A stretch of 64,000 nt of DNA from Microascus cirrosus (GCA_030271035.1 JAMBUN010000055.1:1-64000), one strand, 5' to 3'. Positions 10,780-22,126 are shown, numbered from the stretch's first letter. Notes: generated by a model from the letters alone, not told the origin. Made by a program: numbers and translations.

Positions 10780-10933
10780 CCTTCTTCTCCTCGCCCTTTT
10801 ATAGTCTAGAAGCCATGCTAAGCAAGACTTATAGCCCACTCACCCTCATATCAGGTAAGCGCCTCCTGCCTCCCTCGCGGAGTAGCCCGACTAATATTTA
10901 TCGAGTCCTGAAAGAATCTTAATTCCAACGACC

Positions 10934-11248
10934 ATGCAACTCCGCCTCATCCTCTTCGTGGCCCCCATCCTGGCCGCTGCGGCCAACGGCCGCGACCGAG
11001 CCGCTATTGCCGATAGCGGCTCCCTCCCCCGAGACCTGGGCGCTTGCCAGCCCAACGGTTGTGGGTGCCTAGTCGGCGCTGTAGGCGTGTTTTGCGCCCA
11101 GTGCAAGATCAACGGCGAGTGGGCCGTGCCGTATCCCGGAAACGGCGGCGGCATAGATCATGTTTACCAGTGTGATGGGAACGGTGGGTGCTGCGACTAT
11201 GGAGTGTCAGCCGATTGTGCGAACGGTGCTACCGGGCGGTGTGGGTAG
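10934..11248 (+). CDS. Small secreted cysteine-rich protein (effector-like)
   Basis: A 104-residue single-exon protein. Residues 1-18 (MQLRLILFVAPILAAAAN) form a clear signal peptide. The mature part has ten cysteines: a CQPNGCGC cluster, FCAQC, then YQCDGNGGCCDYGV and a closing GRCG. It is rich in Gly and Asn. The even cysteine number suggests five disulfides. I do not recognise a named family. Small size, secretion signal and cysteine density fit the broad class of fungal secreted or effector-like proteins, but activity is not inferable. The start has a good context (GACCATGC) and a TATA box upstream. A Fot1-type transposon lies 0.9 kb downstream. Confidence 0.75.
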   Translation: MQLRLILFVAPILAAAANGRDRAAIADSGSLPRDLGACQPNGCGCLVGAVGVFCAQCKINGEWAVPYPGNGGGIDHVYQCDGNGGCCDYGVSADCANGATGRCG

Positions 11249-12187
11249 ATATTATCTCAAGTTCTTGAGGCCTGTCGGGCTGGGAAAGTGCAAAGTATCG
11301 GCGAGGGATGGAGATTTCGTGGCCCAGTCCTTGGGCTTGTTTGTATTCCTGGTTCGGTCTGCAGCTTCTTCGCTGAATATATTACTTATAGTTGGTGGGA
11401 AGCACTTAAGGCGTTGAAAGAACTGTGCCCTGCGGAGATAGGAAATGGCTTTGGAGAGGCCTAGAGGCGAGGAAATCAAGTCGTCAGTACCTAGACCTGC
11501 CGGGCGGATTCTATACTGACGGCGGGGCCCTCACAGCGGCATGTATAGTTCTTGAAACACGTACCGCGCTAGACTAACTTATAAAGCTCTACGTTTATAT
11601 CAAAGCCTAGTGTCGAGATTCTGCTGTAAATAGAAGTAGAGGGCTAGACAGTGATAAGTTGCTTTCTGTTAGCTTAAGACATAATTAGAACAGGAACATA
11701 GACTTTACTTTTCAGACGACCAGGTTTAGGAAGTATCATCAGGTTTATTCGAAAACCAGCCCTATCTCAACGCATTGCCAAGAACGTCAGCCCCTAACTC
11801 AATTGCGCCACCTTTGCCTCCCCGCTTCAACACCTTCTGCAAGTCGCACTTCCCCGGGTTCTCCCCAACCGCCTCGCACTCCTTGCACACCGTCCCATAA
11901 GTAATAAACAATACGTGTAGGCTCTATTTCTCCTTATCTAGAACCGGCTATGCCCAGATGCTTATGATTTTGTCTCGCACCAACCTTAGCAGGCTTATCA
12001 AGCCGCAGACGTAGGTATCAACGGCGAGGCTCGCCCTAATGCTAGATAGGAGGATGCAGTTCGCGGTCTTAGTACCTACGTTACTAAAGGAGGCTTCAAG
12101 AAACCTACTCCACCGTAGCTTCAAGACAAGACAGTACACCGCATCTAACTCTGCAGAAGGGGAATACTTAGTCCCCAATAACACTTA
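11249..12187. other. Intergenic DNA with a small cysteine-exon relic
   Basis: Mostly featureless. On the minus strand 11762-11895 reads TVCKECEAVGENPGKCDLQK followed by VLKRGGKGGAIELG and a stop, which looks like the 3' exon of a small cysteine-containing protein. No matching upstream exon was found before the transposon at 12188, so it is recorded only as a possible relic. Confidence 0.4.
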
Positions 12188-14047
12188 ACGTTGGTGACCC
12201 CTCATTAGGCCACCCCCCTCTTTGGGCCACCCTAAAATTCCACACCGCTATTTCAACCCTCTCTAGATAGCTTCTAGTTTCTCTACCAATTCAATCCCAA
12301 TTAGCTTCATACTTTCCACAAATATTCTTTAGTATACAATAAAGCCATATACTGAAGATGACATTAATCAGGTCTTAGACGCTATCGCAAACGGCCAAAG
12401 CCTCCGTAAGGCTGCAATCCAACAGGGCGTCCCAAGGAGTACACTCTAACATTGTCTTAATGGCACCTAACCTTAGAATAAGGCCTTCTCTAGTCGCCAA
12501 AGGCTTTCTATAATACAAGAGGATTACCTGTCTTAATAGGTGCTTTCCTAGGCCGCCCTAGGGCTCCTACTAACGCATTCTCAGCTTAAGGAATTCGCTG
12601 AGCAAGTCTTATGCACCCAGGGTAACACTGAGCTGCGTAGGAAACGCTAGGTTCAAGCCTTCCTTAGAAGGAATCTGTCTATTAAGGTCTAAAAAAGCAG
12701 ATCTATTAATTCAAAGCGCATTAATAGAGCCTTAACTGACGTTATAAGGTATTAGTTCAGGTATCTTAACCTCCCTATAATTAAGGATATTAAGCCAGCT
12801 AACTGTTATAATATAGACAAATCTGGGATTCTAGAGGGCAAAGGATCTAATAGCCTGGTCCTTAGGGGTATAGAGAAAACAGTAATATGCAAAAGTTAGC
12901 CTAGATTACAAGCTTAGACTTCCTTTATTAAGTATGTCTTAGCAGCTAGTAAGGCCCTTCTACCTTTAGTTATATTTCAAGGAAAAACAGTTTAACAGTA
13001 ATAGTTTCCTCTTGATCTATCTCTATATAAGTCATAGCAATTTACAGCAACTGAAAATAGCTGGACTACTAATTCTACTATAGTAGAATAGCTACAGAAA
13101 GTCTTTATCCTAGCTACCTAGCCTGCTAACCCTTCTGAGGCTAGGCTTTTGATATTAGATGGTCATAGCAGCTATAAAATAACAGATTTTATATATCTTT
13201 GCTTCTAGTATAATATATCTTTACTCTTTTTACCTCTATACTCCTTATATATCTTATAACCCCTTAACTAATCAGTCTTTAGGCCCCTTAAGGCAGCCTA
13301 CAGAAAACAGCTTAGATACTTTGATCAATAGGCTGATTCTATAGTTATTAGTAAGCAGAACTTCTTAGCCGGTTATAGGAAGGCTTGCTAGGTTGGTTTA
13401 ACTGGCCAGAATATTTAAAGCAGGTAGAAAGCAACAGGTCTATGGCCAGTATCTATAGTTAGGCCCCTATTAAGCCCTTTATTACTCGAGAACTCTAATA
13501 AACCAGCCAAAAAGTCAGTTAATTTAATAACAGAACGAGCTATTAGAAGTGCGCTTATCCTAAACTAGGCCTCTGATACGTCTGCAGTTATTTGGTTAAC
13601 ACTAAGGAAGGCTGTTGAATTAAAGGATCAGCTAGCCCAAGCTAACCAGCTAGATCAAACTACTAGTACTTAACGCCTGTTATTCCGGAAGGTCTATAAG
13701 GCATTTGAGGAGAAGGACGCCTAATTAGCTACTGCTTTAGGCAAGGTTGAATCTCTAGAGGCCCAGCTTGAAGCTGGAAGGTCCAGGAAATGCAAGAAGG
13801 TCAAACTAAGCCCAAATTCGAAGTTTGCTAATATTGAAGCAATATATCAGGCCTAATTAGAAGCTGGTGCGCCTGCGGACTGTACAGACGAATCTGACGG
13901 GTCTGAATTACCTAGTGAGAGTGGCAGCTGCATTATAGTTGCATCTAGAAGCGTAGAAGAGTAGGTTGAATATAATGGTTATTTTGCGGAGTGGGAATTT
14001 TGGGGTGGCCCAAAGAGGGGGGTGGCCCAATGAGGGGTCACCAACGT
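12188..14047 (+). mobile_element. Full-length Fot1/pogo-type DNA transposon, RIP-inactivated
   Basis: The element is 1860 bp with near-perfect terminal inverted repeats (ACGTTGGTGACCCCTCATT... and its complement ending at 14047) flanked by a TA duplication (12186-12187, 14048-14049). The plus strand encodes one degenerate transposase. It has a Psq-type helix-turn-helix (INQVLDAIANGQSLRKAAI), a CENPB-like region, then the DDE domain with CYNIDKSGILEG, LLILDGHSSYKTTDF, LLFLPPYSSYISQPLNQSVF, and a tail SPNSKFANIEAIYQ. Almost every interrupting stop is TAA or TAG where a Gln codon fits, and the third catalytic Asp expected in QPLD reads Asn. Both are the C-to-T/G-to-A changes expected from RIP. 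It shares its C-terminal tail with the 4-6 kb element. Confidence 0.93.
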
Positions 14048-14411
14048 TACATGGCGCATCTAGCTAAGATCAACGCAACATTCTTTCAACCACCGGAGTC
14101 TTACAAAAGGATCCGAACAAATAGGCGTCCGCCGACGTCGCGCCTACGATCAAGCATGAAATAAAAGGCTGAAAGCGGCGTGTCCGGAGCGTAAAGTGTC
14201 CTTGCCATCTAGGCCTCGTTTGACTAAAAGAGCGCGAACGGACCCCCTTAGAGTCCCAGTCGTTTTAAGGTCTATGTTCTATAGGATTTAGGGGAAGGTT
14301 GTGCGGTTACAAGAGATAAGCTTTCTTGAAGTTCTTCCCAACTTGAACATATATTTGCAGAATATTATCGTTAGGAATCTCGAGTCCCAGGTGTCTCGGG
14401 AAACCTTGGTT
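14048..14411. other. Intergenic, nothing recognised
   Basis: Sequence between the transposon and the relic frame below. No gene, repeat or RNA signal was seen. Confidence 0.5.
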
Positions 14412-15000
14412 CTACAAAACTATGTAGCTAATATGATTCTTAGAAAAAGGGTCACGGCCTTCATAACAGTACAAGCGTCGCTGTGCTCCCTTCTTCAAAC
14501 TCTCTCTATAGCCGTGCTCCCCTCTTGCTCCTGCGAAAAACCTACTTCCGCCCCTAACCAGACTCACCCACACAGTAGATTCTAATCCATCAGCGGAAGA
14601 CAGGGGGTCCCCTACCCGACGGATGACGGTATATAGCAGTTTCTCCTGTGTTGATTCCATAGAAGAAAAGGGGAGGATAAGCTCAACGTGCTCTAGGCGT
14701 ATCACTTTCCTAACACCCTCCCACAGAGTCTGTTCCTACACTGTGTACTGGGGGGCCTTGTACGGCATGGCAAGCTGCAGCTCGAACCTCAGCTACTCGA
14801 GTCCCTCAATAATCACTAGCATGTCCCACATCTCTGCGTAGAGGGACTCGCAATTGCTAGGCTTTTTAAGTAGAGCTGTAAGGCATGGTAGAGCATCCAG
14901 GAAAAGCTGACCTAGGATATTAGGCGGTGTTATATGGCGGAAGGTGCGTAGGCACGAGGGTAAGAGACCGCACGCTATATGAGAAGAGGTCCTTCTGTAA
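14412..15000 (-). pseudogene. Unrecognised protein-coding relic
   Basis: One minus-strand frame stays protein-like for almost 200 codons (for example LPSCLRTFRHITPPNILGQL, then YAEMWDMLVIIEGLE and VELILPFSSMESTQEKLLYT). It is interrupted only by isolated TAG codons in positions where Gln or Trp would fit. No start codon or intron structure could be fixed, and I do not recognise the family. Best described as the decayed remains of a gene. Confidence 0.45.
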
Positions 15001-15377
15001 AGTGTGCCTATGGATTCGAAGTAGCCGGGCGAGAATAGCAGTATTTGTTAATCAAGAGAGACAGGAAACCGCCAGAACAAGATTTTGTGTGTGGCACTAG
15101 GGGGATATAATTTATGCATCTTTTTGCAGGTCGTTAGGAGCGGCATGTAGTCGCATGGGACCGGTTTCTGGCCATACCCGGCCCACTTCGCCAGACCCCG
15201 TGCGCCCACGGTTAGGGTAGTTCTGTTAGACAAGGCCTTCATCTGGCAGGGCGTGCCCCTAGCGTGCTGCTAAAAAAAAAGAGTGCTGCTAAGTTGAACG
15301 AGACTAATAACTCACATAAAACCACGCCCTAGTATCCACGCCCTGTGCTCTTCTATCTAGAAGCGCTTAATATTAAT
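15001..15377. other. Intergenic, nothing recognised
   Basis: Includes an A9 run near 15273-15281. No gene is supported. Confidence 0.5.
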
Positions 15378-15886
15378 TTACGCCATTGCTAAGGACACAA
15401 ACAAGACAACAGAAAGCAGCCCAGATGCAATCTGCATGTCAAGGCCACCACCAAATGCATGCCGCATAATCATTAGCGCCCTAACAGTGCCCACAACAGC
15501 AAGCAGCATAATAAGATATCTATTGACCCTGTGGAATAAGAGGAGCCGATGGCAAATAACAGGTATATGATAGAGAACACAAGTATGCAGGCTGGTATAA
15601 CTCCTGTAAGGTAGAGGATGATGCCGACCCTCTCGCTGCGTGCTCTGTGGAGGTAGAACCAGCACTCTCTGTCTGCAGCCTGCAGCGTGGCGCTACTGCT
15701 CTGGTTACAGAAGACGCTGTGGAAGTTTAGCTTGGGGGAGCGCGCGAGGGCAAAGCCAAGGAGTGCGCCAGCAAAGATAACCCAGAGGACAAAGTTGTAG
15801 CATTTGGTGAAACCGATAGGGTTGTATAGTTTTCTGGTGTTACGGACGAAGCTGTTAGGGGTTGGTCGCGTGTTACGGGTAACCAT
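15378..15886 (-). pseudogene. DUF2306-type membrane protein with one-base frameshift
   Basis: Fungal DUF2306 proteins are small polytopic membrane proteins of unknown function. From ATG 15886 the frame reads RKLYNPIGFTKCYNFVLWVI, then GALLGFALAR, CWFYLHRARSERVGIILYL and GVIPACILV. The homologous continuation HIPVICHRLLLFHRVNRYLI, ALMIMRHAFGGGLD and VVLFVSLAMA is in another frame that ends at TAA 15378. The total length (509 bp) is one base short of a whole number of codons and no intron can reconcile the frames, so a single missing base near 15590 is the simplest explanation. Four transmembrane segments can be seen. Real decay or an assembly indel are both possible. Confidence 0.7.
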
Positions 15887-17889
15887 CGTGGTAGACGTTG
15901 GAGGGTTCCATCTTGTGAGGCTTTCTGGCAGTAAGAAATAACTAACGAATTTCGCGAGTGGTGAACATATACCTGGGATTACGGCGTGGTTCGAGAGCAT
16001 TGTATAGATCGGTTTTGCGCACATCTCGGTGTGAGGTATTTGGAAGAGAAACAAATATGAACCCATTATTGTCCATGGCCAGATACTATGACGAATCAAC
16101 CATTCTAGCGTTCGTATTTCGGCCTCCTGATAAGAGGCGCAGCCCTGAAACTGACTCTCTGTTTAGCTGCACGACGGACGCTGCTCTCTATTCGCAGCGT
16201 CCTGCCTAACGTATCCTGAAAAGAACCGAAATAAAGTTTGGCAACCACGGGCCCCAATCGCCGAAGGCTTAACGCCGAATCCGCCGTATCGTGTGTGTCA
16301 TCCTTTCCCCCAACTTACGCGGCTTGGCGCAAAGTTCTCCCGCGTATTACTCGACTAAATAGAGGAGGTCCTCGTTTCAAACTAAGTTTTCGGGAGAGTC
16401 CCAGATTTAACTTCCTTCCAGCAATACCGGAGGAGGACACTGTTTTACAGGCGATGCGGCATTTTCCTGTTTCCAACGCCCCGTCTAACGGATGCGTTGC
16501 TCTGCTATACATTCTAGGATCGTGCTGGGTGTTCGGGGCGCTCGAGGTCTGCGTCGCTTGTGAGAGGCGACGAATCAACTACGCTTAGGCTCGTTTGGAC
16601 ATCGGCGGAGACGTGACTCCTCCCGCCCCTGATATGCCCTTGTCATAGTTAGCCATTGAGTTCGGCGGCCTACAAAACCCCCACCTCTTCATCAACAGTC
16701 CCTACAGAACGTGGCCGCGGAGCTCGGTATAGCTAACACGGCGCGCTAAAACCCCAATAACGCACAGTTACGCTACAAAAGGGCCAAGCTGCAGCCCATC
16801 AACCACCAGGGCCCCATTTATCCTTCGAGGAACCAAAGCGCGCCGCCGTCGGCCTCTGCGTTGGAAAACTCAGCTCCTTCAGCTCAGCTCTGCTGGTGTT
16901 CGTGGGTTGGGATAGAGGCACCCCCTGTTCTTACATCCTGTGTACTCGGGGATCTCGGGTAAGTATAATCCCGGTCCTTCTTCAGGCACGTCTCGAACAG
17001 GACCAGCCCACTGCATTTCTATTTATGCTGCGCGCATCGGGCGCAGGCGTTCTGTTTCCGGCCGACTCTCTTTACCCGCAGTTCAGGGTCGGGTAAGGCG
17101 AACCTTAGGTAGTATTCAGCAGGACAGAAGCGACACCGATAACCGTGTGCGGCATTATCTCTGTTGCAGTACCAGTAAGAACGTGGCTTAGGAAAGAGTT
17201 AAGGGTTCATTTGGTCATCGGAATGTATATACGAGACAGCTCATAGAGACTTAAGTGGCCTAGAAGCTGTTGACATTAACAAACGTTGTACGATTAACCC
17301 TTGATAGATTCGTAGTCGAGTAATGAACTGTACTTGCCATCCTTGCCAATTTCTTCGAACAGGTGCCGCACTAGAACGCGAGAGAGCCCAGCGCCATTCT
17401 GCCCACGACGCCACCACGAGCCACGAGATGGTTTCAAGCAGGCACAAATGCCTCAGTCGATTAAGGAGAGCGGGTGAGGGGTCATAGCGCCTTCTGGCGG
17501 CGGGATCCCCACACAAACTAGCGTACTGAGAACACTAACCAATCGCGTGAGGTGTGAGTATGGAGTGCAAGGCTTGGTACTCTGGTCAAGGTTGCTCTCC
17601 AACCCCATTTGCTTGGCTCTGAATAGGGAAGCACAAGGGAGAATATAGAGGTATGTTTCTCGAGCAAGTCCAGACTCGAGCTGAACTTTATTCAATATTA
17701 CCTGCAATAACCCCGCTTTCCTGCGTCAACCCCGCTTTCCTGCGCCAAAACGCTTACGGTCTGCCGCAAAATGTCACGATGCCTAAAAAGGAGAAATTCC
17801 CGTTCAACCCCTAACACGCCGAGCAATCGAACCCGCACGCAACTTGTTCTGCTCACACTAAAATGTCCATTACGAATTAATTCTTACTC
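15887..17889. other. Intergenic region with no supported gene
   Basis: Two kilobases without a convincing coding region on either strand. The open frames present are short, lack family features and overlap each other. The last few hundred bases are the likely promoter of the HET gene at 17890; no TATA box was identified. Confidence 0.55.
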
Positions 17890-20328
17890 ATGGCAGCAAA
17901 TCGCCAAGACTCGTATGCTCAGCTCAAAACCTCAAAGGTGCTGTCCGGCATCGGCCAGCGCTTGGTGACTCTCTCGGACACGAACAAAAATGCATTGCTC
18001 TCCGAAACCACCCAGGTTATATACAGCAATGAGAGTCGCGCTAGGGCAACTGTTATTCAGTCGCGACTGGGGAAGCTCAACCCTGAAGTTGCACAGCAGT
18101 TTCACCCCAAGCAAGACGCTCTCTCTGGCCTCAGCCTGCGTATGATTTGCTCTGCTGCGCAGTCCAATCCCTCGTCAGCAATCGACCAAGTTTATTCCTA
18201 CGTCGCAGTCAGTTACTGCTGGCACTATTCGCAATGGCCCCTCGCCCCAGCAGCAACGATAGAACGCCTCTGTCCCGGCTGGGAAATCTCGCGGCCAATG
18301 ATGGACGCCGTCATGGCGGCCCGCCTGGGCCCGGACGAGGGCGTCTGGCTTGACAAGCTATGTATCAATCAGGATGACCAGGCAGACAAGGCGGCTCACA
18401 TTGGTATCATGGACGCCATCTATCGCTCGGCGCGGAGGGTCGTCATTTTACTAGAGGATGTACAGCTTAAAGAAGATGAAGAAGAAGCTGACTTGGCCTA
18501 CAAAGGGTTCTATGCGGATCTTTGTCGTCAAGTCAACGACGCTGGCCTCGAGGGCGAAGAGAAGGGCCGCTTCATCGACGGATACTTTCCGCACAGAGAG
18601 CAAAAGCTTCGGAACAACAACAAGGGCCATATTCTAGCGGCGGCCCCAGCCTTCGCTATGAAAGTCCTCGGGGCACGCTGGTATAGCCGAGCTTGGTGCG
18701 CCCACGAGTCACGCATGACAAAAAACCCGAAGGCCAACAACCCTCTATTCCTGTGCTTTGGGTCAGATGGCCGAGCCTTGTCGTTCGAGTTCCGCTTCAT
18801 CAATTATTTAGGCTGTTACCTTGCTGACATGGAACCCCGTGATACACTTGCTGGTCCGGATTTCATTAACAAGATCAACGACCCTAATCCCCAGACATTG
18901 CGCCAGCTCTGGTGGCGAATCATCAAACTGACGCCAAACAGAGGCCAGGGTATCTCCGCTATGCAACATCTCGTCAGTATAATGTCTTTTGGCTGCTTTG
19001 AAAAGGGAGACTTAATGTCGATCGCCCTAAACACGGCAGGCATCCCGCTGTATTTTGACGGCGAGGATATTTCTTACGTTGAGGAAGTGGTATGGAAGTT
19101 CTCGCTTCTAGTACTTGCCTCCGGGGACCTTATTCCCCTTGTTGCCAATGGCCAAAAACTCAAAGTACCTACCAACGGAGGGAACGTCATCTCTTGGGCA
19201 ACTAACCCCTCGCAGGGTGTGCTCGAGGACCAGCTTCGAAATCCCCTCCCGGAGTCCATCACGGCCATTACACGAGAGTACATCGAGTTGGACCTGCTCA
19301 TGTTTGAGTCAACTCCACAACATGCCTCTCCAGGCTCGCAAGCTAAGGCAACCACTCTTATCGAGGACCACAACCTCGACACCATCTCGGATGATGTCCT
19401 CCCGACCTTGGAGGAATCCACCCAGTCCACAATCCGGCTTGCAATCACTACATTCACTGACGTCAATCCCGGTGCCCGGCCACTCCGAACACTCCGCCAT
19501 CAACTTCTCTCGCTCGCACTTGACAGTGGCCTGGACTGGATTCTCGATTTCCCCCGCGCCATGCAACAAGCCACTGCCGAAATATTTGATCACGGCATCC
19601 TCGGTTTATCCACCAATCCGCGCCTTACCGCCGCAGCTGATTCCCTCCTCGCACTCTTCAACACCACCACTGCTGCCACATCCCCCGACACCGCAACCCC
19701 AACGCAACAACAAAGGGTCATGCTATCCCTCGCCACGCTCCTGGACCCCCGCCTCCTCCTCTTCACCTCCAACATCCGCCGCCTCCCTCTACCCCCCTCC
19801 CTCGGGACAGCTGTCCTCACGGCGGCGACCAGTAACCGGTCGTACATCGCCGTCCCTGCTGTACTCGCCCACATGCCTGGGTGGCACTCCCGGGCCTGGG
19901 TGGTGGAGCCGTTCGACCCGGCCGGGGGGGACCACAGCAGCAGGGGGGGCAACTACCTGCCGCCGGTGGACCTGCGCGTTGCGGCGGAGGGCGAGGACGA
20001 GGAAAGGATCGAGGATGTGGTGCCGGTGCTGAGCTCGGATTATAAGGACCGAAGGGACCCGCGGGATGACGGCAGGGCGACCTGGAAAATGAGGCGGCAG
20101 CAGGTTTTGTACGGCGGTTGGGCGCCGGTGTGGGGACCGCACGGGAAGGATATGCTGAGGAAGGGGGGGGAGGTGCTGGTGAGGGGCGGGGAAGGAGTAG
20201 TCTTGTTGCGGAAGCAGAGGGTCTATGGATGTGAGGACTATCCTTGGGGAGAGATTCACGAGGCGTTGGAGAGGGTGTTTGGGCGCGGTTCTGGAAGTGG
20301 GAGTGGAACGGCTGGCGTTGTGAGTTGA
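17890..20328 (+). CDS. HET-domain protein (heterokaryon incompatibility)
   Basis: A 812-residue intronless protein. HET domains trigger growth arrest or cell death when genetically different hyphae fuse. The three HET blocks are present: YVAVSYCWHYSQWP at about 104-117, WLDKLCINQDDQADK with GIMDAIYRSARRVVIL at about 153-187, and ARWYSRAWCAHES after the acidic insert KEDEEEAD. The long C-terminal half shows no NACHT, WD40 or ankyrin repeats and is rich in Ser/Thr/Pro, then Gly/Arg. It is therefore a HET-plus-unknown type protein. The ATG at 17890 is the first in frame and the coding sequence is uninterrupted. Its partner in any recognition reaction cannot be told from the sequence. A second HET gene lies 7 kb away. 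Confidence 0.88.
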   Translation: MAANRQDSYAQLKTSKVLSGIGQRLVTLSDTNKNALLSETTQVIYSNESRARATVIQSRLGKLNPEVAQQFHPKQDALSGLSLRMICSAAQSNPSSAIDQVYSYVAVSYCWHYSQWPLAPAATIERLCPGWEISRPMMDAVMAARLGPDEGVWLDKLCINQDDQADKAAHIGIMDAIYRSARRVVILLEDVQLKEDEEEADLAYKGFYADLCRQVNDAGLEGEEKGRFIDGYFPHREQKLRNNNKGHILAAAPAFAMKVLGARWYSRAWCAHESRMTKNPKANNPLFLCFGSDGRALSFEFRFINYLGCYLADMEPRDTLAGPDFINKINDPNPQTLRQLWWRIIKLTPNRGQGISAMQHLVSIMSFGCFEKGDLMSIALNTAGIPLYFDGEDISYVEEVVWKFSLLVLASGDLIPLVANGQKLKVPTNGGNVISWATNPSQGVLEDQLRNPLPESITAITREYIELDLLMFESTPQHASPGSQAKATTLIEDHNLDTISDDVLPTLEESTQSTIRLAITTFTDVNPGARPLRTLRHQLLSLALDSGLDWILDFPRAMQQATAEIFDHGILGLSTNPRLTAAADSLLALFNTTTAATSPDTATPTQQQRVMLSLATLLDPRLLLFTSNIRRLPLPPSLGTAVLTAATSNRSYIAVPAVLAHMPGWHSRAWVVEPFDPAGGDHSSRGGNYLPPVDLRVAAEGEDEERIEDVVPVLSSDYKDRRDPRDDGRATWKMRRQQVLYGGWAPVWGPHGKDMLRKGGEVLVRGGEGVVLLRKQRVYGCEDYPWGEIHEALERVFGRGSGSGSGTAGVVS

Positions 20329-20855
20329 GATATCTAGGCGGCTGAATAGGGTGCCTAGAAGAAGGATAAGTTCTTCCGAAGAGAGACGAGGTATTCTTGA
20401 ACAATTAAGTTCGGGTACATCAACAACGACTCCCAGAATGCTACTATCCTCAACGACAAGCACGGGTGCGACCAGCCTATTCCGAGAACAGCCAGAAGTA
20501 GGAAACGACTAAACCCTTACAAGGACAGTTCAACTACAAGAAAAGTAATATCACGGAAAGCCAGGCCAAGAAGAACGGCCAGTGAATTATATCATAATTA
20601 TTTTTAAGGTTATTGATTTTATATAGTAGAGAAAGTTTAATATTAGATCTACTCCGAGGCGTGAGCCTATACCCCGCTCCACGGGGCGGGATGACAAATC
20701 TCAATACCCCCAATCTTGCTTTTTGATGATCCCCTCCGTTCTGTCTGTCGCTCCCTTCCAATCCCATAATCTTGCTGCCGGTAATTCGCGGACTCAAAAA
20801 ACGACAGAGTAGGGAATAACCAAACCAAGCGCAAAGCGCAGAGCGCAAGGACATC
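20329..20855. other. Intergenic, includes A/T-rich stretch
   Basis: Spacer between the HET gene and the AflR-like regulator. It has a strongly A/T-rich stretch at 20575-20645 that may serve as terminator or promoter. No gene is supported. Confidence 0.5.
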
Positions 20856-22126
20856 ATGTTCATTACCCTGCGGAACCACACCCGCCCTACCAGAACTGGG
20901 ACTGGCATGGAGCAAGTGGCGCGGAAGAACGCGAACTACACGGGATCTCGATCCTCCCGACGGCGCACCTGTATTGCATGCCGAGATATGAAGGTTTGAA
21001 AATACCCTGCTCGAACGTTCATTGCCCAAGAATATCAATATCAAACCCCTCAGTCTCCGTCTAAGTGCTCATTCTCGTATAGCTCAGGTGTAATGGTGGC
21101 GACTCGGGCTGCGAACGATGTAAGGCCAGGTCGATCCCCTGCTCCCTCTCGTCCAGGCAGATCGGGAACAAGCAGCCTGACGTTCGTGTACTTCACTCAC
21201 CTGCCGGTAGTGGCCATGAGGCTCTTGAGTTGGGACGTGAAGCACTCTCCCTTGAATACGACCGGGATGCGATGACCCCCGCGGTGCGCCAGCCAGAAAA
21301 CGGTGTCATGGATATCGAAACTGAGGGTATGCATCTTAAATCCTAACAAGTTCTCGGTTGCAGGTTATGCTCACGTAGTGGATCCTTACCCGCAGGTCTC
21401 CACGGCAGCCCGTCACCACTTGCTCAAGACATTCAGTGGATGATGGTTCGTCATGCCGAAGGCGACATCGGTTCTGGCCAAACTCCCGCCGAATCAACCA
21501 CCCCTCTCAGTAGCGGCAGTCTAGCGCCATGTCAGTGTGAAGCGGAGGTCGTCCGCGTCGTCCAACAATTAGACGACGATACCTTCCAGCTCAGCACCCT
21601 GCCACTAGACCGAGTCCTCCAGCTCCAGAAGTGGCTCATATTCCACTGCTGCAAGCCCCTCAGCTGTACCAGCTGCAGGGACTTTGCCACATGCCACACT
21701 ATGATCCTACTCATCTGCGACCGCCTGACGGAGATGTTCGAGTGCATCCATCGGCGCATCAGACGCTACGGAGGCGCGACTACTACGCCGGACGACGCCG
21801 AGCCGCCGTCGACGCAGCTCTTCACGGCAGATGGGGCGGCTAGCAAGGCCCACTGCACCACCCTACTCTTCTCGCCGGAGCTCAGCGACCAGTACTCTGA
21901 AGAGGAGCAGGTGCACATGATACAGGTGCTCCTCAATTTGTCAGTTCGGAACCTCCGGAGGCTTCTTGCACGGGCTGAAGAGCACAGTAAGGTGGGGGGC
22001 GGCCAGGCCAGGTTGCCGCGTATCCAATCGCTGTTGGTCCGGCTGGGGAAGGCTGTGGAAGATATCGATAATGCGTTTCGTGTTGTTTTGCAGAGTTTTT
22101 CGTTGGACAGCGATAGGTTGGCTTAG
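20856..22126 (+). CDS. AflR-like Zn2Cys6 transcription factor (3 exons)
   Basis: A nuclear DNA-binding regulator of the type that controls aflatoxin/sterigmatocystin and other metabolite clusters. Exons are 20856-20993, 21083-21326 and 21396-22126; both introns fit GT-AG and keep phase. Splicing at 21082/21083 creates a complete zinc cluster: CIACRDMKLRC, then NGGDSGCERC and KARSIPC (C-x2-C-x6-C-x6-C-x2-C-x6-C). The C-terminal part (CQCEAEVVRVVQQL, LPLDRVLQLQKWLIFHCC, CTSCRDFATCHTMILLICDR) matches the AflR-type C-terminal domain with its conserved cysteines. Two in-frame ATGs are possible: 20856 (370 residues) or 20907 (353 residues). An MFS transporter gene follows 0.65 kb downstream in the same direction. 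No polyketide or peptide synthase is in the window. Confidence 0.85.
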
